Below, piece after piece: positions 26,701 through 37,158 of a DNA stretch of 64,000 nucleotides. The notes beneath the pieces are model-generated. The model ran no database searches and had not been told where the DNA came from. It saw nothing but the letters and a program-made list of their open reading frames with translations. The stretch is taken from assembly GCA_039566865.1 (NCBI GenBank), contig CM076954.1, positions 8,068,001-8,132,000 on the forward strand, read 5' to 3'. Each line of letters begins with the position of its first letter. Positions within the stretch are counted from its first letter, which is position 1. The DNA is from Aurelia coerulea. Its lineage: Eukaryota; Cnidaria; Scyphozoa; Semaeostomeae; Ulmaridae. Position numbers and translations under genes: made by a program.

Positions 26701-29409
26701 TACTGCATAAACAAACATCGATTAATTAAATGATTACTTTCTCAAAGAAAACAAAATGTAATTACAAAATCTGTAGATTAACGTAACTAAGTAGCAACAA
26801 TTTATATTATAAAAAGTATTGCATTCATCGTTCTTTAAAACTTTAGTTCTACTAGTAACTTCTTAAAAGCACTATATTAGTGCTGCAGAAACCGTTCTTG
26901 GAATCATTACTATAGACATTAGTTTTTTGTTAAGTCTCATTTTAGCTTTACTGCATAAACAGACATCGATTAATTAAATGTTTATTTTCTCAAAGAAAAC
27001 AAAATATAATCACAAAAAGTGTGGATTAACGTAACTTAGTAGCTACAATTCATATTATAAATATTATTGCACTCATCGTCCTTTAAAACTTTAGTTCGGC
27101 CAGTAATTTCTTTAACAGCACTTTATTAGTGCTGTAGCAACCCTTCTTGGAAACATTACTATAGACATTAGTTTTTTCTTTAGTCTCATTTTAGCTTTAC
27201 TGCATAGGCAAAAATCGATTAATAAAATGATTATTTTCTGAAAGAAAACAAAATATAATCACAAAAAGTGTGGATGAACGCAACTTAGTAGCAACAATTT
27301 ATATTACAAAAAGTATTGCATTCATCGTTCTTTAAGCTTTAATTCTGCCAGTAATTTCCTTTAAAGCAGTAAATTAGTGCTGCAGCAACCATTGTTGGAA
27401 ACATTACTATAGTCATTAGTTTTTTCTTTAGTCTCGTTTTAGCTTTTTTGCATAAATGAACATCGCTTAATTAAATGTTTACTTTCTCAAAGAAAACAAA
27501 ATATAATCACAAAAAGTGTGGATTAACGTAACTTAGTAGCTACAATTCATATTATAAATATTATTGCACTCATCGTCCTTTAAAACTTTTGTTCTGCCAG
27601 TAACTTCTTTAACAGCACTCTATTAGTGCTGCAGCAACCCTTCTTGGAAACATTACTACAGACATTAGTTTTTTCTTTAGTCTCATTTTAGCTTTACTGC
27701 ATAAATGAACATCGCTTAATTAAATGTTTACTTTCTCAAAGAAAACAAAATGTAAACACAAAATCTGTGGATTAAGGTAACTGAGTAGCAAGAATTTATA
27801 TTATAAAAAGTATTGCATTCATCGTTCTTTAAAACTTTAGTTCTACTAGTAACTTCTTAAAAGCACTATATTAGTGCTCTAGCAACCATTCTTGGAAACA
27901 TTACTATAGAGATTAGTTTTACTTTAGTCTCATTTTAGCTTTTTTGCATAAGCAAACATCGATTAATAAAATGTTTATTTTCACAGAAAAAAAACAAAAT
28001 ATCAACACAAAAAGTGTGGATTGACATAAGTTAGTAGCTACAATTTATATTAGAAAGAATATTGCACTCATCGTTCTTTAAAACTTTAGTTCGGCCAGTA
28101 ACTTCATTTAGAGCACTCTATTAGTGCTGCAGCAACCCTACTTGGAAACATTACTATAGACATTAGTTTTTTCTTTAGTCTCATTATAGCTTTACTGCAT
28201 CAACAAACATCGATTAATTAAATGTTTACTTTCTCAAAGAAAACAAAATGCAAACACATAATCTGTGGATTAACGTAACTAAGTAGCAACAATTTATATT
28301 ATAAAAAGTATTGCATTCATCGTTCTTTAAAACTTCAGTTCTACCAGTAACTTCTTTTGCACTATATTAGTGCTGCAGCAACTATTCTTCGTAACATTTA
28401 CTATAGACATTAGCTTTTTGTTAAGTCCCATTTTAGCTTTACTGCATAAAAAACATCGATTAATTAAATGTTTACTTTCTCAAAGAAACAAAATATAAAC
28501 ACAAAAAGTGTGGATTAACGTAATTTAGTAGCTACAACTCATATTATAAAATTATTGCACTCATCGTTCTTTAAAACTTTAGCTCGGCCAGTAACTTGTT
28601 TAAGAACACTCTATTAGTGCTGCAGCAACACTTCTTGGAAACATTACTATAGACATTAGTTTTTTCTTTAGTCTAATTTTAGCTTTACTTCATAGGCAAA
28701 AATTGATTAATAAAATGTTTATTTTCTCAAAGATAACAAAACATAATCACAAAAAGTGTGGATGAACGCAACTTAGTAGCAACAATTTCTATTACAAAAA
28801 GTATTGCACTCATCGTTCTTTAAAACTTTAGTTCTGTCAGTAACTTCCTTTAAAGCGGTATACTAGTGCTGCAGCAACCATTGTTGCATACATTACTATA
28901 GCCATTAGTTTTTTCTTTAGTCTCGTTTTAGCCTTGTTGCATAGGCAAAAATCGATTAATAAAATGTTTATTTTCTGAAAGAAAACAAAATATCAACACA
29001 AAAACTGTGGATTAATGTACTTTAGTAGCTACAATTTATAATAAAACGAGTATTGCATTCATCGTTCTTTAAAACTTTAGTTCGGCCAGTAACTTGTCTA
29101 AGAGCGCTCTATTAGTGCTGCAGAAACCGTTCTTGGAATCATTACTATAGACATTAGTTTTTTGTTAAGTCCCATTTTAGCTTTACTGCATAAACAAACA
29201 TCGATTAATTAAATGATTACTTTCTCAAAATAAACAAAATGTAATTACAAAATCTGTAGATTAACGTAACTAAGTAGCAACAATTAATATTATAAAAAGT
29301 ATTGCATTCATCGTTCTTTAAAACTTTAGTTCTACCAGTAATTTCTTTAACAGCACTTTATTAGTGCTGTAGCAACCCTTCTTGGAAACATTACTAGAGG
29401 GGGGTGACA

Positions 29410-29505
29410 GGGTAGTGGTACCATGGTACCAGAGGGGTGGTACCTGGTACCAAATTCTGCAAAGATAGCGGAACCTGGTACCAAAAGTAGTGGTACCGGT
29501 ACCAA
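29410..29505. promoter_or_regulatory. Left subterminal GGTACC cluster
   Basis: Seven GGTACC hexamers lie within about 90 bp, just inside the left inverted end of the 2.0-kb element, some spaced 6-14 bp apart. The mirrored cluster is at about 31,337-31,407. The likely role is transposase binding, by analogy with other DNA transposons that have repeated subterminal motifs. Confidence 0.55.
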
Positions 29506-30817
29506 GCCTCTATGAGTCAGTACCAACAACAGTTTTTTCAATGGGATGTTTCGGAATTCATATAACACATGTGTAGCTTTTAACAGTACATGCTGTGACA
29601 TTGGTGCAAAAGTGAGTTGCTTAGGGACTTTAGGTGAGGTTTGGTTATGCTCATGGGTCTCACGAGGACAAGGCATCTTTTAAGGAATGTGACTAGTGAG
29701 CCCAACTAACCACCAGGGCCCATTTCCCGAGGCAAAAAAGATTGTACAATCATACAAATACATGAGACAGCGTGGCCATGTGCTATTCAGGGATCATCCT
29801 ACGGAAAATTTAGAACTGCCCATTTTTCATTTCATTTATAAATCTTTTTTGAGGATTTGCCCAAACATCTTTCATATAAATTATCCAATAAATTTGAAGC
29901 TCACTGGATAGAAAATGAAAAACTTTATCGACATGCGATCGAAGGGAGCAAAAAATGGTTACTGGTTTCTCGGATATGCTTAAAATGTGTTGAAAAGAAT
30001 GTTGCAATCTGCTAGTTTCTTAAAGGATTCTTTAGAATTCAAAGAGCTATTTTTGGGCGAACTGAGAAGATTGCATTGTATTGTCAGCATCTAAAGAAAC
30101 AAATGCAGTTCATTATGTGAAATTTTCTGACAGAAGCATTGCAGAGCTCTGGAGAGATCTCAATTTTGTCCGTATATCAATAATTTATATGCATTATTTT
30201 TGGAAGCTCTCCGAGGACAGCAGACTTTCGAGCAAAATATCCCAAAACTGAGATTTTAGAACAGCCCATTTTGTGATTTAGAGCTGCCCAGAGCTGAGTA
30301 GTTAGGAGGTGAAGGCAACGTTGCGGTTTTTAGCACCAAGCGTTGGGATTGTAGCAGCAGAGAAGACCTGATCGAATCCTCGACCCCTTGTTATGACGTT
30401 AAAGTTTTGAGGCCCTACGTGGCATTGTTCTGGCTGCAAAGTCTGCACCACAACACAATTGCACCACTGCAACAACACTGCACCACAACACCTGTCCGTG
30501 TTAGAAAATGGAAGACCCAAAGATGACACCTCTGTAAATTGTCTATCCAACGTCTAGAATGTTAAAGCAGAAAGGTCCATCTACAGCTGATCTTCTATGT
30601 CTCTCAATTTTACTGGAAAGGACTGTTTGGCGCTCAACAATAAAGGGGTAAAACCATAAAATAAAGTGAACGAAAAGGGCCCAAACTAGTGGGCCAAAAA
30701 TGGGGCGGGGACTTTCGCTTCACTACTGGGCGAGGAAAAGGGCTTACTGCCTATGGCCCACTGGTTACAATGTTACAAGATGCCCTGCACGACGAACCGA
30801 TGTAGGAGTCACCGATG

Positions 30818-30903
30818 TCACTTTGATGAACTTCACTCATTACTAGTTAATCTAAATGTCAAGTTTGATGTTGTTGGTGTTTCTGAAACTTGGGATTCCA
30901 TCA
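30818..30903 (+). pseudogene. LINE endonuclease fragment inside the transposon
   Basis: About 29 codons read FDELHSLLVNLN followed by FDVVGVSETWDS. This matches the pattern at the start of the apurinic-type endonuclease domain of cnidarian-style LINEs. The same region is present in the LINE at the right edge of this window (DVIGMSEIWHS, about 63,935-63,967). Reading breaks off on both sides. It is either a captured scrap or a remnant of a LINE that jumped into the transposon. Confidence 0.5.
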
Positions 30904-31336
30904 GACCTCTTTTCAGAATTCCTCATATTGACGATAGACTGTACTACCGGGTGCGCCAAAACTACCCAAACGGGCCACGCTGAATTGTACACTTGACCGA
31001 TTTTGAATATTTTGTATATTTTGCTGGTGGGATGTGCATTCCTTTTCAGGTATCGTTTTCACATCTTTTTTCTGACGCCAGGCATCAAGAGAAGGCAAAT
31101 TTTCTAAAGCCGGTTTCTAAAGCCAGGTGCATTTTCTTAGAACCGCTTGTTATTTCATCGTTTTCCAGCGTAATTTTACCCTTTGAAGTATACTGCTCCC
31201 GGCTTTTTTCTAAAGCCGGGCCATCATTTGAAAGGGAGAATGCTAAAGCCAGGAGAAAAAATTCCTTGAAGTGCAATTTCCTGTCCTAATGAAAGTCAAT
31301 TACCCCCCGGGTGAATATCTTAAGTGTTTAGGCTCC

Positions 31337-31407
31337 GGTACCCGGGATGGTACCATTACCTTCAATTGGGGTGGAACCTGGTACCTTAAGAGTTGGTACC
31401 GGTACCA
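31337..31407. promoter_or_regulatory. Right subterminal GGTACC cluster
   Basis: Five GGTACC hexamers, including the palindrome TGGTACCGGTACCA, precede the right inverted end. Arrangement and spacing differ from the left cluster, so the ends are related but not mirror copies beyond the short inverted terminus. Confidence 0.55.
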
Positions 31408-31437
31408 AAGACCCCCCCTGTCACCCCCCTCTTACTA

Positions 31438-33243
31438 TAGACATTAGTTTTTTCTTTAGTCTCATTTTAGCTTTACTGCATAGGCAAAAGTCGATTAATA
31501 AAATGTTTATTTTCTCAAAGAAAACAAAATATAATCACAAAAAGTGTGGATGAACGCAACTTAGTAGCAACAATTTATATTACAAAAAGTATTGCATTCA
31601 TCGTTCTTTAAAACTTTAGTTCTGCCAGTAATTTCCTTTAAAGCAGTAAATTAGTGCTGCAGCAACCATTGTTGGAAACATTACTATAGCCATTAGTTTT
31701 TTCTTTAGTCTCGTTTTAGCTTTTTGCATAAACAAACATCGATCAATAAAATGTCTATTTTTTCAAAGAAAACAAAATATAAACACAAAAAGTGTGGATT
31801 AACGTACTTTTGTAGCTACAATTTATATGATAAATATTATTGCACTCATCGTCCTTTAAAACTTTAGTTCTGCTAGTAACTTCTTTAACAGCACTCTATT
31901 AGTGCTGCAGCAACCCTTCTTGGAAACATTACGATAAACATTAGTTTTTTCTTTAGTCTCGTTTTAGCTTTTTTGCATAAACAATCATCGATTAATAAAA
32001 TGCCAATTTTCTCAAAGAAAACAAAATATAAACACAAAAAGTGTGGATTAACGTAAGTTAGTAGCTACATTTTATACTATAAAAAGTATTGCACTTATTG
32101 TTCTTTAAAACTTTAGTTCTACCAGTAATTTCTTTTATAGCAATATATTATTGCTGCAGCAACCGTTCCTGGAAACATTACTATAGAGATTAGTTTTTTC
32201 TTTAGTCTCATTTTAGATTTTTTGCATATGCAAAAATCGACTAATAAAATGTTTATTTTCTCAAGAAAAAAACAAAATATCAACGCAAAAAGTGTTGATT
32301 AAGGTAACTTAGTAGCAACAATTTATTTTAGAAAGAGAATTGCACTCATCGTTCTTTAAAACTTTAGTTCGGCCAGTAATTTCTTTAACAGAACTTTATT
32401 AGTGCTGTAGCAACCCTTCTTGGAAACATTACTATAGACATTAGTTTTTTTTTCGTCTCATTTTAGCTTTACTGCATAGGCAAAAATCGATTAATAAAAT
32501 GCTTATTTTCTCAAAGAAAACAAAATATAATCACAAAAAGTGTGGATGAACGCAACTTAGTAGCAACAATTTATATTACAAAAAGTATTGCTTTCATCGT
32601 TCTTTAAAACTTTAGTTCTGCCAGTAATTTCCTTTAAAGCAGTAAATTAGTGCTGCAGCAACCCTTCTTGGAAACATTACTACAGGCATTAGTTTTTTCT
32701 TTAGTCTCATTTTAGAATTACTGCATAAATAAACATCGATTAATTAAATGATTACTTTCTGAAAAAATAAAAACACAAAAAGTGTGGATTAACGTACTTT
32801 TGTAGCTACAATTTATATTATAAATATTATTGCACTCATCGTCCTTTAAAACTTTAGTTCGGCCAGTAATTTCTTTAACAGCACTTTATTAGTGCTGTAG
32901 CAACCCATCTTGGAAGCATTACTATAGACATTAGTTTTTTTTCGTCTCATTTTAGCTTTACTACATAAACAAACATCGATTAATTAAATGTTTACTTTCT
33001 CAAAGAAAACAAAATGTAAACACAAAATCTGTGGATTAACGTAACTGAGTAGCAAGAATTTATATTATAAAAAGTATTGCATTCATCGTTTTTTAAAACT
33101 TTAGTTCTACTAGTAACTTCTTAAAAGCACTATATTAGTGCTCTAGCAACCATTCTTGGAAACATTACTATAGAGATTAGTTTTTCCTTTAGTCTCATTT
33201 TAGCTTTACTGCATAAACAAACATCGATTAATTAAATTTTTTT
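31438..33243. repeat. 248-bp satellite array, block 3 and right end of array
   Basis: Satellite monomers resume after the transposon in the same phase and orientation. They stop within the ATCGATTAATTAAATTTTT part of a monomer at about 33,243, after which sequence is unrelated. This is the only true array edge in the window. Confidence 0.95.
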
Positions 33244-36200
33244 ACTAATTAATTAAAAAAAAGGCCGGAAATTGCAATGTAAAGAGCAGTTCGCAATTTA
33301 GTCAAACTGTAGAAAATCCCTGGATTTATAAGACGGATTTAAGAAATTCTTGTTTTATCGAATAGCTCAATGTCTCTTCGCCATGATGAAACTCTCAAAT
33401 AGTGTATACTCGTATTTTCATTTTTTGGGGTTAATTCCCTGTCTGGATCACAGTGTATTGGAGACCTAAGTCGTGCAAAACCTTTTGTTCTGTGCAAGCC
33501 TTTCAAGATTTCCAAGGTGTTTGCAACCAGAAAACTTTGAATTGACGGCAGTTGGGCGATTTGCTGCAGAGGCTGTGCAATATCACATTTTACTGAAATT
33601 ATCGATGATAAAATGGTGGACAGAAACTGGATTTGTAGTGACCATATTCATAAATGTATCCGCTTGTTATTACTGCGAAAGAGACTTATATAATGCAGAT
33701 TACTGGGATTCTGCTGCAGGTAAAGGTAGGTCCATTAGACTTATTGGTAGCAAATAGCTTTCATTCGTCAAGGATTTTCGAAAACCACACAAAAAAAGAC
33801 TTTTATGATATTCCTGGACGTAATTCACGCAACATGTAAAATTTTGAACGCTATATCTCATTTGTAGCGTTCCTGAAAAATTCGTGAACATAGGCCAATT
33901 TTTGGGGGAATGAAGTTCGATGTCACACCGCACCGATCCCTGATGGGATTTTAACCAAATGCAGAAAAACAAATGTGAAATGGGGCCTGTAGAATCAATT
34001 GGTGGTATAACCAGCTCTGTATCTTTAATAGTCGAAGATCCATTTTTATTTTCGTGAAGGTACTCGCAAAGTTGTCTCAAAACCTTATTTTCAGTCATGT
34101 GATCGGAATACGACGATATCATTGGCTGATAAGCGTGAAATTGGAAGATTTGCGGGTTTCTCTGTGCCCTATTGAAAGATTTGACTTGTATGCTGCTTTG
34201 CCCTCACAATTTTATCCTTCAAACTGTTTGCCCTACTGAGCGTCACAAATTGTTTGTCTTAAAAGCTGCCTCATGCTTCTTGTTTACAGGTTCTAGTTGT
34301 CAGATACTTCGTGCATGGCTGGGTGAAAGATCAGCGCTGACGGTATTTTCATATCATTCCTTTCATAAGATCTGGTATCTAACGAAGTAGCCAGATTTTT
34401 GTCCACAACCTACTGTAACCTCTACGAATATTTAACAGGATAACCTATCAGTATTTACAATAATGTTATCATCAGGGTCAATTGTCTATTTAGTTGCCAA
34501 ATTTAGTTGTCGACTTAGTTAATTGTCATCATCATTAACGTTCTCTGATCCTTTGCAACAGAATTCATATGGATGACAGAAGAGATAGAAAATGACAGAA
34601 AATGACAGAAAAGCACCTTGAAATCAGGCTTTTCAGTTGATACTATATGTTAAAAAAACAAGGCTTCGCAAATAGAATTAAAAATGAAAACGATTCCATA
34701 TGCCTGATATCATTTGGTACGAAATAAAACAAATACATTTTCAAATTAGTTCATAATTTCATTTGAGGCAGTTGTTGACTTGATCAAGGCAACGACGATA
34801 AATCTCGTTTTGGTGGAAGTCCCTTTGGTCGTTCCTTCTCTCTCATCATTTCTTCAAACCTCAGAATCCTGAAAGAGATATCAAAAATCATTCCTAATGG
34901 ACTCTAGAAAGTGTAGATTATCATCCTACAAAAAATCGTTTGCCTATTCGACGCCAAACAGAAAACGAATTTATCGGACTATGTGACAACAGCTTCATTG
35001 TTAAAGCACATGCATGTGCGACTCTAAATCCGTGTTTGTCAGCAAGAAAACGAAACGAGCACAAAACTAAATTATATTCTGTGGGCTGTGAACCTGGCAC
35101 TGGACTTTCCTAAACATTCGAGGAAAGCTAAAACAAAAAAGATGAACTGGGTGTCTCAAACACCTCTGACCCATTTTTAAGCTTGGAAAGAGCTATCATT
35201 TCAGTTGTCTCCATTCTGATACTGTTGCGCAGAAGACACGTCAGTCTAGAGCTTGACACCTTCTTTCAGTAAAATAAATATTGTTACATCTGGGTGCAAA
35301 AAATCAAAATCAAGGATTGATTCATAGGCAAGCAAGTAAGCAAGTTTAGATTCACGATCAAAAGGACATTTACAATTTCATTTTTTCAATTAATCTTTAA
35401 ATATCTACACAGGTTACAGCTTTCAGTAATAAATAACTGTTTTTAAAAATTGACCTGTGCAAAAAGCCTAAATTAAACAAAATAATATTTCATACAGAAT
35501 ATTTAGACACAAGTAATACAATATACTTACACGATCGAGCATAATATATTTACTATCATCATATTATTATATATTATTATAAAATAACATAATCATTATT
35601 AATTTCTTTATAGCAGGCGTTTAAAAGGAGCTAAATTACAGCTAACTGATGCCTACTGGAAATATAAAGCTACATAGAAAAATAAAATGTACCTCTTAAA
35701 TGGATATTTTTAAAGGTCACCCGAGAGACGGTGTCAATTTACTTTCCTTGCTCAGTGGACTCCATCATTTTTCTCCACGATAAGAAAACCCTTTTGAAAT
35801 GTACTTAATTCCTGCCCCCCCCCCTCCAGAGAAGTTTGCGGTGCAGGTTAGGTCAGAGAAATGTAGTTTGTATCAGCAACAAAGTATGACTCAAATCACA
35901 ATACTTATTAGGTTGCAATAAGCTACTCATACGAATTCTAAGTTATAACTTCTACTGTTACATATACCGATGTAATTGGGGATGGGAGTGTCCTAATGGC
36001 ACCAAGTGACCAGGTTTTGATATAAAAGCGCGTTGGTTTTTTGTAGCTGGAAATCTGCCGCTGCGGAGTAAAGGTCTCCACAACCATTCCTCTTACAGGA
36101 TAGAAGGTTCCTGTGAGGATATGCTCATTCCAGCAATCCAGTTTGTGGTTCATTACAGTTATGGAGTAAAGGTCCCCAACACAGCTTTTTCCCGCCTGGT

Positions 36201-36369
36201 GTGAGATATTTCAAATCGGAATAGGTGAGTGGCCACTTGTGGACACTTGGTGCCAAAAATAACACAGAGTGTGATTCCCCATTACGATTAAGTTCGTTGA
36301 TGCATGAGATAGATACATAGGTTTAATATGTATAGTGCGTTTTTTCTTGTTATATATATTGATTTTTGA
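33244..36369. other. Unassigned AT-rich DNA
   Basis: No recognised gene or repeat family. There are scattered short open frames, an AT-rich stretch at about 35,380-35,620, and a run of ten C at about 35,815-35,824. One minus-strand frame (33,700-34,122) is listed separately. The composition is ordinary intergenic or very old transposon DNA. Confidence 0.6.
33700..34122 (-). CDS. Unrecognised 140-codon open frame, doubtful
   Basis: The frame begins MISSYSDHMTENKV and contains a few Cys-rich short stretches, but no motif, signal peptide or repeat I can name. It lies alone in unassigned DNA just right of the satellite array, with overlapping open frames on the other strand. At this base composition a frame this long can occur by chance. 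It could also be part of an exon or of an ancient transposon. It is listed only so the region is not left blank. Confidence 0.12.
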   Translation of the reverse strand: MISSYSDHMTENKVLRQLCEYLHENKNGSSTIKDTELVIPPIDSTGPISHLFFCIWLKSHQGSVRCDIELHSPKNWPMFTNFSGTLQMRYSVQNFTCCVNYVQEYHKSLFLCGFRKSLTNESYLLPISLMDLPLPAAESQ

Positions 36370-36865
36370 TAGGCTTTTGTTAAATATGTTCTTAACAGAG
36401 GTATCCGAAAATTTGCTTCAGTAGAGCGAAGATTACAATCACTTCAGTCGGTGCATCAGTAAAAAGTTCTCTTAAATAGTGAGGAGCAAGTGAGCTCAAT
36501 GATTTATAGGTCAGCAACGCAGTCTATTTCTGATGAGGTCTTTAATTGACCGGCAGCCATGATTTTGGAGCAGAGAGATAGCAGAAACATATATTTGTAG
36601 GACTATTTGTAGATATTCTAGCAGCTCTATTTTGGAAAGTTTGAAGAGAGCAAAATTAGTTTCACTAACCGCGCAGAAATAAATGAAATTAGGCTCAACA
36701 ATTCCGCTACACATTTTCTGCAGATCAACTGACGTGAGAAATTTCTTGGCCAGCATGATAAGACCAAGAGCTCGTAGTGCTGTTGTCTTAACTTGCTGAA
36801 GATGGCGATCCCGTTGGAGCTTGGCACCAGTTTGAACTCCCAGATACTTATCATATTGATCTTTA
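36370..36865 (-). pseudogene. LINE reverse transcriptase, C-terminal part (3' half of inverted LINE)
   Basis: Read on the minus strand, the fragment starts near YDKYLGVQTGAKLQRD. It continues through ALGLIMLAKKFLTSVDL and SGIVEPNFIYFCAV, and later, in a shifted frame, TYKSLSSLAPHYLRELF. These are standard landmarks of the palm end, thumb and C-terminal region of non-LTR reverse transcriptases. Frameshifts and stops break it. Its 5' edge meets a plus-strand fragment of the same kind of gene at about 36,865-36,875 (see next feature), so the two look like one LINE insertion with an inverted 5' half. The family cannot be narrowed beyond LINEs of the CR1/L2/Jockey style. Confidence 0.75.
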
Positions 36866-37080
36866 CTTACTTACAAATACTGACTACTTGTATAATGGAT
36901 TGGATCTTGGTGAGCTTGTGTGTCTAGTGCTCATTGACCTCTGAAAGGCATTTTACACCGTAGATCATAATATTCTTTGCTAAAAGCTTGAGCTTCGAAT
37001 TTATCTTCAAAACGTATTGTGAACAATTCCTTGATGCTGCAAAGCTGCTTTAAAAGTACAAACATGCGTCTGTCGTTCTA
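36866..37080 (+). pseudogene. LINE reverse transcriptase, motif-A region, inverted
   Basis: The plus-strand frame reads DYLYNGLDLGELVCLVLIDL, then a TGA stop, then KAFYTVDHNIL. This is the finger-palm region around catalytic motif A (normally D-x-x-KAFDTVDHxIL) of a non-LTR reverse transcriptase. In a complete element this part lies upstream of the KYLGV region found on the opposite strand immediately to the left. The inverted order fits twin priming during LINE insertion. Further degenerate coding may continue to about 37,080. Confidence 0.7.
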
Positions 37081-37158
37081 AAATGTCAATGAAACTGACT
37101 TTCTCAAACAATATGTTAAACTCAAGATCTAGTGTCACTCATCATATAAAGTGTACTG

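Larger units (their letters stand above)
11754..29390. repeat. 248-bp satellite array, block 2
   Basis: The same monomer family and orientation continue directly after the MITE. The block is uninterrupted to the transposon at 29,397. It contains several nested higher-order duplications, listed separately, and deletion variants such as AGTAACTTTACAGACATTAG near 24,473 and again near 25,670. No gene, tRNA or other unique sequence was recognised inside it. Confidence 0.97.
29397..31431. mobile_element. 2,035-bp DNA transposon with GGTACC-rich ends and 6-bp target duplication
   Basis: Perfect terminal inverted repeats begin GAGGGGGGTGACAGG. The element is flanked on both sides by TTACTA (29,391-29,396 and 31,432-31,437), while the empty satellite copy has one TTACTA. 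Both ends carry dense GGTACC sites: seven in about 29,416-29,502 and five in about 31,337-31,407. The palindrome TGGTACCGGTACCA occurs in each cluster. Such subterminal arrays are typical transposase-binding sites, but this is inference. No transposase frame is visible, so the copy looks non-autonomous. The interior is a mosaic with a LINE endonuclease scrap (30,818-30,903) and several CTAAAGCCGG-like repeats at 31,107-31,252. A 6-bp duplication excludes mariner (TA), PIF (3 bp), piggyBac (TTAA) and typical hAT (8 bp). The superfamily is not assigned. Confidence 0.88.
27095..32860. repeat. Long satellite segment, copy 2, carrying the 2.0-kb transposon
   Basis: This is the paralogue of 11,795-15,520, interrupted at 29,397 by a DNA transposon. 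The other copy keeps the uninterrupted site (AAACATTACTATAGACATTAG without its last base, around 14,088-14,107). The duplication therefore gives a natural filled-site and empty-site pair. It does not by itself show which came first, the duplication or the insertion. Confidence 0.85.

Noticed and set aside
29698..30560. Open frames in the transposon interior (29,347-29,676 minus, 30,302-30,550 minus) as a transposase
   Set aside because: They are short, lack catalytic or DNA-binding motifs, and the first overlaps the inverted terminus itself.
30946..30962. Mariner-like terminus ACCGGGTGCGCCAAAAC inside the 2.0-kb transposon
   Set aside because: No matching reverse-complement end was found downstream within the element, so a nested MITE cannot be supported.
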